Source: Gammaproteobacteria bacterium (GTDB lineage Bacteria; Pseudomonadota; Gammaproteobacteria; Francisellales; CACEW01). Taken from it: 13,181 bases of DNA. A program made the position numbers and the translations under genes. Positions 8,065 to 13,181 of this stretch are shown here, piece by piece. The stretch lies in assembly GCA_028282045.1 (NCBI GenBank), contig JANQIS010000017.1, forward strand, positions 1 to 13,181, read 5' to 3'. How positions within the stretch are numbered: position 1 is the first letter of the stretch; each line of letters opens with the position of its first letter. The notes under the pieces were generated by a model that ran no database searches, was not told the DNA's origin, and was given only the letters and a program-made list of their open reading frames with translations.

Positions 8065-8274
8065 ATGAGTAATTATTGGCATTGGTCATTGGGTATGATT
8101 GGCGCAGCAGTGAGCATTATCCTGTATGGGCACAAAGTACCGGCTATTATCAGCCCGACCCACTTCGCCGTAATTGCCTCGTGGTTGACCATCGGTTATG
8201 GTCTGCTCGGTTGGGGGGTTGGTATTCTTATTGGCGAGGGGATACGCCGTATGGTTGAGGGTAAAAAACAATAA
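8065..8274 (+). CDS. Small unrecognised membrane protein (69 aa)
   Basis: I do not recognise a family. The protein has two hydrophobic segments, about residues 8-21 and 33-57, joined by a short HKVPAIISP loop. It has an aromatic N-terminus (YWHW at 4-7) and a basic C-terminal tail (RR at 61-62, GKKQ at 66-69). The positive-inside rule suggests a hairpin with the C-terminus in the cytoplasm. The second segment is Gly-rich (GYGLLGWGVGILIGEG at 44-59), which suggests close helix packing or self-association. A candidate promoter, a near-consensus ribosome site and a following terminator-like hairpin all argue that it is a real and well-expressed gene. Overlapping frames on both strands are shadows. 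No function can be assigned. Confidence 0.8.
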   Translation: MSNYWHWSLGMIGAAVSIILYGHKVPAIISPTHFAVIASWLTIGYGLLGWGVGILIGEGIRRMVEGKKQ

Positions 8275-8281
8275 CTTTTTG

Positions 8282-8346
8282 CACGCCGCGCCTGAATTCA
8301 AAATGCTTCGAGTGAGTATTAGCTGATACAGGATTGGCGTGTTTTT
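8282..8346 (+). terminator. Long structured hairpin with T run after the small membrane protein gene
   Basis: CACGCC (8282-8287) pairs with GGCGTG (8336-8341), inside it CCTG (8291-8294) with CAGG (8329-8332), and GTAT (8316-8319) with ATAC (8326-8329, sharing one base with CAGG, so only partly compatible). TTTTT follows at 8342-8346. The outer stem and T run fit a plus-strand terminator, but the loop of about 48 bases is unusually long. A conserved RNA element is an alternative. Confidence 0.45.
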
Positions 8347-8351
8347 CTGCC

Positions 8352-8367
8352 GGGCACAGCAGTGCCC
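8352..8367. other. Short GC-rich hairpin between convergent genes
   Basis: GGGCAC and GTGCCC form a perfect 6-bp stem around the loop AGCA. No T run follows on either strand, so it is not a standard terminator, but it lies where transcripts from the small plus-strand gene and the minus-strand gene meet and might stabilise a 3' end. Confidence 0.35.
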
Positions 8368-8412
8368 CCATAGGCTGACCAACCCCATCTTGTCTCAAAC
8401 AACAAAATGCGT

Positions 8413-9243
8413 TTAACCTCCCGCCGCTGCTGGCGCTGATTCTGCTGCTACTGCTGAGTTTAGATTCATTGCCAATTCCTGTGGGGAAATTTTTTGCTTA
8501 TAAAATAAAAATGCCAAAGGTTTGTTTTGGGCCATTTTTATGACCGTCTGCGTAACTCCAACCACCAAGCCAACTATAGTAAGAGAGACCAGTACAGAAG
8601 CGAAAATCTTAAATGCCTGAGATTTTTTAGCTTCTAGCACGTTTAAATGCTTTCGGTTTGCGCTTTCAATGCCATGGAAAGCGACATCATTACCGTTAAA
8701 ATAATCATGCCTTCGAGTGCGAAAATCAGCTAAGATTGATTCAATAGCCTCTTTTTGGACCACGGTTTGCTCATCGTCACTGTGCAATTTTTTTTGCTTA
8801 TATAGCTCGAGTTTTTGTACACCGGCATTCGCTTGGGATAATTCTACCGCGCGATCAGCAATCGTTTTAACTGCTATTTCGCATATAGCCACTTGATCGG
8901 TAGGTAAATCATCAATGCCTTTATCTTTCTCAACGGGCTGAATTGCCATTAGAGCTAGTCTTAATAAGTATAGAGTGTTATGGTGCCGTTCAAGATGTGA
9001 CTCATCTTCATCTTCCATCAGGCGCATAAGGTATTGGCCACGAGCATTGGAAACAATATTAAAACACGTGCTTGCTTTTTCGCTAGTTAAACCAATAATG
9101 CCTATTTCACTTTTGACCTTATCCAAGCTAATGCCTGGAAATTTCTCATTAATCTGTAAACCCAGCTCTAATAACGCAGATATAATTGATTGGTAGTCTT
9201 GTGTATGGAAAAGTTCAACTATCTCTTTAATCAGTTCTTGCAT
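8413..9243 (-). CDS. Unrecognised protein with one C-terminal membrane segment (276 aa)
   Basis: I recognise no family. Numbering from the minus-strand ATG at 9243: residues 1-210 are mostly charged and look helical, with heptad-like stretches at about 120-175 (many Glu, Gln, Lys, Leu). One strong membrane segment lies at about 211-236. A short tail of about 40 residues ends in an Ala/Gly-rich stretch (AVAAESAPAAAGG at 264-276) encoded by GCN repeats. There is no signal peptide, so most of the protein is probably cytoplasmic and anchored near its end. The start is chosen because GGAGAG (9249-9254, minus) sits five bases upstream; a longer start at 9276 lacks a site. The gene is visibly richer in A/T than its neighbours and has an A/T-rich leader, which suggests transfer. 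Confidence 0.75.
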   Translation of the reverse strand: MQELIKEIVELFHTQDYQSIISALLELGLQINEKFPGISLDKVKSEIGIIGLTSEKASTCFNIVSNARGQYLMRLMEDEDESHLERHHNTLYLLRLALMAIQPVEKDKGIDDLPTDQVAICEIAVKTIADRAVELSQANAGVQKLELYKQKKLHSDDEQTVVQKEAIESILADFRTRRHDYFNGNDVAFHGIESANRKHLNVLEAKKSQAFKIFASVLVSLTIVGLVVGVTQTVIKMAQNKPLAFLFYKQKISPQELAMNLNSAVAAESAPAAAGG

Positions 9244-9476
9244 AAGATCTCTCCGTGAATGGTAAAGTGTATTCAAAATTCTTTATAGTTAGGATAAATA
9301 CATCACCCGTTAATCTAATATTTAAATATTTTTATTTTTTTATTATCTTGACATTACTACTACAACTTATCTGTGCATATTAGTATTTTTTACATGAAGT
9401 AGCCTGCTAGGAAATGTTATGCTTTAAATTCAATAAGTAATGTAGGTTTCCACTGGCTTGTGCGTGGGAGCCTATG
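9244..9476. other. A/T-rich intergenic region between pdxH and the unrecognised gene
   Basis: About 230 bases without a gene. The part near the unrecognised gene (about 9290-9350) is nearly all A and T and contains a perfect 14-base palindrome AATATTTAAATATT at 9317-9330. It must hold the minus-strand promoter of the unrecognised gene; TATAAA (minus, 9282-9287) and TACACT (minus, 9265-9270) are possible -10 boxes, but neither has a good -35. On the plus strand TTGACA at 9348-9353 has no matching -10. Confidence 0.5.
9443..9474. other. 11-bp hairpin next to the pdxH 3' end
   Basis: TAGGTTTCCAC (9443-9453) pairs with GTGGGAGCCTA (9464-9474) around a 10-base loop. The pairing is complete only in plus-strand RNA, where two pairs are G-U; in minus-strand RNA the same two become A-C mismatches. 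It begins three bases past the pdxH stop. No T run follows on either strand, so a terminator role is doubtful. Confidence 0.4.
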
Positions 9477-10112
9477 TTAAGGCGCCAATTGATCAATACG
9501 CCAAGTTTTAGCTTCACGTATGTAGACGAACCGATTATGCAATCGCCCAGCTTGACCTTGCCAGAATTCAACGCGCTGTGGAGTCACCTCATAACCACCC
9601 CAAAATGATGGGCAGGGAATGTCCTGGTCAGTAAAATGTTGCTCGATTTGGGTTACCCGATCCAAGAGGGTGTGTTGATCTTTGATGACCTCACTCTGCG
9701 GTGAAGCCCAGGCACTGACCTGGCTGTCACGTGGACGAGTAGTAAAATATGCTTGATTAGTCTGGGCATCCAGCTTAGCAATAGTGCCTTCGATACGGAC
9801 TTGGCGTTCGAGTTTGTCCCAATAAAATAATAAGGCTACACAGTCATTATCAGCAATAGCCTGTGCTTTGCTGCTGTCGTAGTTGGTATAAAAACGAAAA
9901 CCATTTGTGGTGATTTCTTTCAATAACACAATGCGTGCTTGCGGGTGTCCGTGGGGATCTACTGTGGCCAGTGTCATTGCATTGGCCTGAAAAAAGCCGG
10001 TATCAATGGCCTGTTGTTGCCAGTGTTCAAACTGCTGTATAGGGTCAGCCTCAAGTTGTGCCCGTGTCAGTGGCGTATTGATAATATGATGGCGTAGTTC
10101 GCTTAAATCCAT
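9477..10112 (-). CDS. pdxH: Pyridoxamine/pyridoxine 5'-phosphate oxidase
   Basis: Cytoplasmic FMN enzyme that oxidises pyridoxamine or pyridoxine 5'-phosphate to pyridoxal 5'-phosphate, the last step of vitamin B6 synthesis and salvage. The 211-residue protein is full length (E. coli 218). Visible motifs: MTLATVDPHGHPQAR at 46-60, RIVLLKE at 60-66, FYTNYDSSKA at 74-83 and RQVRIEG at 103-109 (FMN contacts), RPRDSQVSAWAS at 126-137, FWGGYEVTP at 170-178, RLHNR at 190-194 with the substrate Arg and His equivalent to E. coli R197/H199, and the terminal QLAP. The ATG at 10112 is chosen over the GTG at 10115, with AAGG seven bases upstream. It is divergent from murJ. Confidence 0.96.
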   Translation of the reverse strand: MDLSELRHHIINTPLTRAQLEADPIQQFEHWQQQAIDTGFFQANAMTLATVDPHGHPQARIVLLKEITTNGFRFYTNYDSSKAQAIADNDCVALLFYWDKLERQVRIEGTIAKLDAQTNQAYFTTRPRDSQVSAWASPQSEVIKDQHTLLDRVTQIEQHFTDQDIPCPSFWGGYEVTPQRVEFWQGQAGRLHNRFVYIREAKTWRIDQLAP

Positions 10113-10134
10113 CACAGGGCCTTGCCGGTTTGAA

Positions 10135-10145
10135 TATACTCAGTG
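10135..10145 (+). repeat. Copy 1 of an 11-base direct repeat at the pdxH/murJ promoters
   Basis: TATACTCAGTG matches TATACTCACTG at 10188-10198 with one difference, 53 bases apart. This copy overlaps the proposed pdxH -10 box and start point. It could be an operator half or simply a consequence of similar -10 sequences. Confidence 0.4.
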
Positions 10146-10170
10146 TAGGCTGCCTGCTTGATAACTGCAA
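10142..10170 (-). promoter_or_regulatory. Sigma70-type promoter for pdxH
   Basis: On the minus strand, TTGCAG (-35, 10165-10170), a 17-bp spacer and TACACT (-10, 10142-10147). Transcription would begin near 10135, about 23 bases before the pdxH ATG. Confidence 0.6.
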
Positions 10171-10193
10171 TGCCGAGTAGGATAGCGTATACT
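10165..10193 (+). promoter_or_regulatory. Probable promoter for murJ
   Basis: TATACT (-10, 10188-10193) is a good match. The hexamer 17 bases upstream is CTGCAA (10165-10170), a weak -35 that is the same DNA as the pdxH -35 read on the other strand. The predicted start near 10200 leaves a leader of about 23 bases. Confidence 0.45.
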
Positions 10194-10198
10194 CACTG
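10188..10198 (+). repeat. Copy 2 of the 11-base direct repeat at the pdxH/murJ promoters
   Basis: TATACTCACTG, the partner of 10135-10145. It covers the proposed murJ -10 box and the bases just after it. Confidence 0.4.
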
Positions 10199-10201
10199 CT
10201 A

Positions 10202-10213
10202 ACAATATTGATA
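10202..10213 (+). repeat. 12-base motif upstream of murJ, identical to one upstream of relA
   Basis: ACAATATTGATA, the second copy of the 12-mer at 2067-2078. It would lie at the very 5' end of the predicted murJ transcript. Confidence 0.5.
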
Positions 10214-10222
10214 GCGATAACC

Positions 10223-11755
10223 ATGAGTCTGTTTAAATCCACTTTTATGGTGGCGGCTATGACCATGATTTCCCGGGTTTTGGGCTTGGTGCGTGAAATG
10301 GTATTTGCCTCCCATTTTGGTGCCAGCGCTGGGATGGATGCCTTCTTGGTGGCGTTTAAAATTCCCAATTTCTTCCGGCGCTTATTTGCTGAAGGGGCGT
10401 TTACACAGGCGTTCGTGCCGGTACTATCTGCCAGTAAAACCCAATCAAAACATGAACGGATGCGGCTTCTTATCCAGCGCACCATGGGTACATTGGCGGT
10501 ATGTGTATTGATTGTCTCTTTGATTGGCATGTTGGGTTCAGCTTTGTGGGTGATGATTTTTGCGCCGGGATTTTTACAAAATCCTGACAAGTATCATTTA
10601 TCGGTTAATCTATTGCGTATCACTTTTCCCTATTTGTTTTTTATCTCATTAACCGCGCTTTGTGGTGCAGTGCTCAATACTTATGGCAAGTTTGCTATTG
10701 CGGCTATTACACCGGTATTTCTTAATATTGCACTGATTGTGGCGGCGTTGTTTGCGGCGCCTTATTTTACTCATCCGGTCACTGCATTGGCCTGGGGATT
10801 ATTAGCAGCCGGCTTGATTCAGTTTATCTTCCAACTGCCGTTTTTACATCGGCTGGGATTGCTCAGTTGGCCAAAATGGGGCTGGCGTGATAGTCAGGTG
10901 CGGCGGGTGATGGTGTTGATGGTGCCGGTATTATTCGGTGCATCAGTGACGCAATTGAGTTTGTTGATCGATACATTATTTGCGTCTTTTCTGCCGACCG
11001 GTAGCGTGTCCTGGCTGTACTATTCTGACCGTTTAATTCAATTTCCGCTGGGTGTGTTTGGGGTGGCCCTGTCAACAGTAGTATTGCCACACCTTTCAGC
11101 ACGCCATGCCACGCAGAACCAACAAGGCTATCAAGACACGTTAGATTGGGCCTTGCGTTTGGTGGTGTTGGTCGGCGTGCCGGCCGCGGTGGGGATGATT
11201 TTAATTGGCGGGCCATTACTGAGCACATTGTTTGGCTATGGGCGTTTTAACAGTTTTGATGTCGCTATGGCGCGTGAGAGTCTCACTGCATTTGCTTTAG
11301 GGTTGGTGTTTTTTATATTGCTTAAAGTGGTCGTCGCTGCTTTTTATGCCCGTCAGGATATGCGTACACCCGTGAAAGCGGCGTTGTGGGCAGTGGGAGT
11401 GAATATTCTCTTTAATCTGATCTTGATTAAGCCTTTTGCTCATGCCGGTGTGGCCATGGCCACCTCGATCAGTTCCGCATTTGATGTGGTGGTGTTGCTG
11501 GTGGTGTTGCAACGCTGTGGGTTGTGGCGGCTGACACCGGCCTGGCGTAGAATTGTGATCGCCGTGGTGCTGAGCTCTACGATGATGGCTTTAGTGTTAG
11601 GCTTTGGTATGGCGCGCACTGCCACCTGGCTCACCTGGCATGGCGGTGAGCGCGTGTTGCATTTGATCTTGTGGATTGTGATAGCCAAAGTGATTTATTT
11701 TGGCTGCCTGCGTTTGGCCGGTGTGCGCAAACGCGATTGGTTGTACCACGAGTGA
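10223..11755 (+). CDS. murJ: Lipid II flippase MurJ (MviN)
   Basis: Inner-membrane MOP-superfamily transporter that moves the peptidoglycan precursor lipid II to the periplasmic face. The 510-residue protein (E. coli 511) should form 14 membrane helices. Key charged residues sit at the same positions as in E. coli: R18 and R24 (SRVLGLVR), D39 (MDAFLVAFK) and R52 (FFRRLFAEGAFTQAF), and the arginine of YYSDRL corresponds to E. coli R270. Further family signatures are ITFPYLF, ALAWGLLAAGLIQ and ASFLPTGSVSWLYY. The ATG at 10223 matches the MSLxKS family start; an in-frame TTG at 10208 is not supported. No Shine-Dalgarno is seen. murJ is divergent from pdxH, and fur follows after 112 bases. Confidence 0.96.
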   Translation: MSLFKSTFMVAAMTMISRVLGLVREMVFASHFGASAGMDAFLVAFKIPNFFRRLFAEGAFTQAFVPVLSASKTQSKHERMRLLIQRTMGTLAVCVLIVSLIGMLGSALWVMIFAPGFLQNPDKYHLSVNLLRITFPYLFFISLTALCGAVLNTYGKFAIAAITPVFLNIALIVAALFAAPYFTHPVTALAWGLLAAGLIQFIFQLPFLHRLGLLSWPKWGWRDSQVRRVMVLMVPVLFGASVTQLSLLIDTLFASFLPTGSVSWLYYSDRLIQFPLGVFGVALSTVVLPHLSARHATQNQQGYQDTLDWALRLVVLVGVPAAVGMILIGGPLLSTLFGYGRFNSFDVAMARESLTAFALGLVFFILLKVVVAAFYARQDMRTPVKAALWAVGVNILFNLILIKPFAHAGVAMATSISSAFDVVVLLVVLQRCGLWRLTPAWRRIVIAVVLSSTMMALVLGFGMARTATWLTWHGGERVLHLILWIVIAKVIYFGCLRLAGVRKRDWLYHE

Positions 11756-11775
11756 TTTGGGGTGATGCCTGAAAC

Positions 11776-11793
11776 GGTACTATTTTTAGTGCC
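11776..11793 (+). other. Weak hairpin downstream of murJ
   Basis: GGTACTA (11776-11782) pairs with TAGTGCC (11787-11793), with one G-U pair, around the loop TTTT. Only two T bases follow, so it is at best a poor terminator between murJ and the fur promoter. Confidence 0.3.
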
Positions 11794-11809
11794 TTACAAC
11801 TATCCAAGC

Positions 11810-11839
11810 TTGCTTTCACCAATTCGCCTCTACTACTAT
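11810..11839 (+). promoter_or_regulatory. Candidate sigma70-type promoter for fur
   Basis: TTGCTT (-35, 11810-11815), an 18-bp spacer and TACTAT (-10, 11834-11839). Transcription would begin near 11846, about 22 bases before the fur ATG. I see no good match to the 19-base Fur box here, so autoregulation is not shown. Confidence 0.45.
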
Positions 11840-11867
11840 AAGATTTTAGTTGTTAGCCCATGATGTT

Positions 11868-12317
11868 ATGCCAGATCAAAGTGATTTAAAAAAAGCCGGA
11901 CTTAAGGTCACGACACCACGATTGAAGATTCTGGAAATTTTTGAGAACCAGGCGCAGCGTCATTGGCGTGCCGAAGAGATTTTTCAGCAACTCAAAACCT
12001 CCGGTGATGATGTGGGCTTAGCCACGGTATATCGGGTATTAACGCAATTTGAAGCGGCGGGTTTGATTACCAAGCACCGCTTTGATGAAGACCACAGTGT
12101 GTATGAGCTAGACCGTGGAGAGCATCATGATCACCTGGTGTGTGTGCGCTGCAATCAAGTGGAAGAATTTGTTGATCCGGTGATTGAGGCTCACCAGGCT
12201 GATATTGCCAGGAAGCTGGGCTTTACTGTGACCGAACACTCACTCACTATCTATGGTATGCCCGATGTTGACAAGCAAGGGGTATGCAGCCGATGTCAGC
12301 GCAAAGTTTCGGATTAG
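11868..12317 (+). CDS. fur: Ferric uptake regulator Fur
   Basis: Iron-sensing dimeric repressor of iron-uptake genes. The 149-residue protein aligns along its length with E. coli Fur (148): winged-helix DNA-binding domain about 1-82 with KKAGLKVTTPRLKIL at 8-22 and GLATVYRVLTQFEAAGL at 50-66, then the dimerisation domain. Metal ligands of site 1 are kept (H32, E80, H87, H89, equal to E. coli H33, E81, H88, H90), as are those of site 2 (H86, D88, E107, H124). C92/C95 and C140/C143 form two CxxC pairs for structural zinc. The tail lacks the His-rich end of E. coli Fur. The ATG at 11868 matches the family start; the TTG at 11850 does not. The last 25 bases overlap rarA. Confidence 0.95.
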   Translation: MPDQSDLKKAGLKVTTPRLKILEIFENQAQRHWRAEEIFQQLKTSGDDVGLATVYRVLTQFEAAGLITKHRFDEDHSVYELDRGEHHDHLVCVRCNQVEEFVDPVIEAHQADIARKLGFTVTEHSLTIYGMPDVDKQGVCSRCQRKVSD

Positions 12318-13181
12318 ATTTATTTGAGTCCACCCCAATTGGGCAACCACTGGCAGCACGTCTGCGCCCGCAATCGCTAACAGAATATGTTGGTCAGGCC
12401 CATCTGGTGGCATCGGGCAAGGTATTGCATGATTGTGTGCAACATCAGCGGCTGCACTCGATGATTTTATGGGGGCCACCGGGTAGCGGAAAAACCACCT
12501 TGGCCCATATCTTAGCACAAGCCATCGATGCGCAAGTGGAAGTGTTATCAGCCGTTACCGCTGGAGTGAAGGATGTGCGCTCTGTGGTGGAGCGGGCACA
12601 AATCCGTCAGCAACAAGGTGAGCAGACGGTATTGTTTGTTGATGAAGTGCATCGTTTTTCTAAAGCGCAGCAAGATGCTTTTTTGCCTCATGTTGAATCA
12701 GGCTTGTTGACCTTTATTGGCGCCACTACTGAAAACCCCTCGTTTGAAGTGAATCGTGCTTTGCTCTCGCGTACCCGTGTACATGTGCTCAAACCCTTAC
12801 AACAAGCTGACCTGCTGCAACTTCTTGAGCGTGCATTACAGGAAGTCGGCTGTCAGATGTCTGAGCCGGATCAGCACCGTTTGGTGGCTCTATCACAAGG
12901 CGATGCACGCCGCTTGCTCAATAGCGTGGAGGTGCTTGCTGAGCATGTTGCTGCAGGTGATGCCTGCGTAATCGATTTACAGGCTATGCAAGATGCTCTG
13001 GGCCAGGTGATGGCGCAATACGACAAAGGTGGTGATGTTTTTTATGACCAAATCTCAGCATTTCATAAATCAGTGCGTGGCTCCAGCGTCGATGGTGCAT
13101 TGTATTGGATGGCACGCATGATTCATGGTGGTTGTGATCCGCTCTATATTGCTCGGCGTTTACTGGCCATTGCCACAGAAG
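12293..13181 (+). CDS. rarA: Replication-associated recombination protein RarA (MgsA), 5' part only
   Basis: AAA+ ATPase of the RarA/Mgs1/WRNIP1 family that acts at stalled replication forks and binds SSB. The frame is open to the window end; 296 residues of about 445 are present. Visible: PLAARLRP at 19-26, EYVGQ at 31-35, Walker A GPPGSGKTT at 61-69, SAVTAGVKD at 86-94, Walker B LFVDEVHRF at 114-122, QQDAFLPHVE at 126-135, sensor 1 FIGATTENPSF at 141-151, SRTR at 159-162, sensor 2 GDARR at 203-207 and SAFHKSVRGS at 255-264. The missing part is the C-terminal tetramerisation region. I choose the ATG at 12293, which lies in another frame inside the end of fur; AAGGGG at 12277-12282 is ten bases upstream. 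An ATG at 12284 would add three residues. Confidence 0.95.
   Translation, partial: MSAQSFGLDLFESTPIGQPLAARLRPQSLTEYVGQAHLVASGKVLHDCVQHQRLHSMILWGPPGSGKTTLAHILAQAIDAQVEVLSAVTAGVKDVRSVVERAQIRQQQGEQTVLFVDEVHRFSKAQQDAFLPHVESGLLTFIGATTENPSFEVNRALLSRTRVHVLKPLQQADLLQLLERALQEVGCQMSEPDQHRLVALSQGDARRLLNSVEVLAEHVAAGDACVIDLQAMQDALGQVMAQYDKGGDVFYDQISAFHKSVRGSSVDGALYWMARMIHGGCDPLYIARRLLAIATE

Noticed and set aside
8086..8388. 100-codon minus-strand open frame opposite the small membrane protein gene
   Set aside because: It runs antisense to a gene with a candidate promoter and a strong ribosome site, and its product has no coherent features. The plus-strand gene explains the region.
8412..8458. CTG/GCN triplet run as a simple sequence repeat
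   Set aside because: It encodes the Ala/Gly-rich tail of the minus-strand protein in frame and the triplets are mixed, so it is low-complexity coding rather than a contingency repeat.
9348..9353. Perfect TTGACA on the plus strand
   Set aside because: No acceptable -10 box lies 16-18 bases downstream, and no plus-strand gene follows, since pdxH is on the minus strand.
10051..10590. 179-codon minus-strand open frame across pdxH and murJ
   Set aside because: It overlaps the 5' ends of two certain genes, its product has no recognisable domain, and no ribosome site precedes it. It is a shadow of murJ.
11776..11793. Hairpin after murJ as a rho-independent terminator
   Set aside because: The T run is in the loop and only two T bases follow the stem, so the needed 3' U tract is absent.
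1..13181. CRISPR array, tRNA, rRNA, insertion sequence, integrase or defence genes
   Set aside because: Gaps between genes are short, and I saw no regularly spaced repeats, cloverleaf-like sequence, transposase motif or terminal inverted repeats in them.

Overview
The window looks like the chromosome of a gammaproteobacterium of moderate GC content. The encoded RlmD, RelA, delta' subunit, YcfH-type TatD, AsmA, PdxH, MurJ, Fur and RarA all read closest to the gammaproteobacterial versions I know. The pair rlmD then relA is also neighbouring in E. coli. I cannot name the genus. Almost everything is housekeeping. The accessory material is a secreted GH5 cellulase, a 69-residue membrane protein, and an unrecognised A/T-rich gene with one membrane segment.

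Layout. Bases 1-497 hold the 3' end of rlmD (23S rRNA m5U methyltransferase). A secreted GH5 endoglucanase (591-1997) follows and ends in a clear rho-independent terminator (2021-2048). relA (2082-4286) and the DNA polymerase III delta' gene (4283-5173) overlap by four bases. A promoter in the next gap leads to tatD (5340-6113) and, seven bases later, an AsmA-family gene (6133-8001). The 69-codon membrane protein gene (8065-8274) has its own sigma70-type promoter and a near-consensus Shine-Dalgarno, and is followed by a structured hairpin with a T run. Two minus-strand genes come next: an unrecognised 276-residue protein (8413-9243) and pdxH (9477-10112). pdxH is divergent from murJ (10223-11755), and the two candidate promoters are arranged back to back around a shared hexamer. 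fur (11868-12317) follows murJ, and rarA starts inside the end of fur (12293) and runs off the window.

How the genes work together. relA makes the (p)ppGpp alarmone in starvation. holB and rarA belong to DNA replication and fork repair. tatD (a DNase family) and asmA (envelope biogenesis) form a two-gene unit. murJ flips lipid II for peptidoglycan synthesis. fur controls iron genes. pdxH makes pyridoxal phosphate. The cellulase would be exported to degrade beta-1,4-glucan outside the cell and has no functional link to its neighbours.

I see no tRNA, rRNA, CRISPR array, insertion sequence, toxin-antitoxin pair, prophage gene or recognisable defence system. The best candidates for undescribed biology are the two unrecognised membrane proteins at 8.0-9.3 kb and the unassigned N-terminal domain of the cellulase. 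No gap between genes exceeds about 235 bases.
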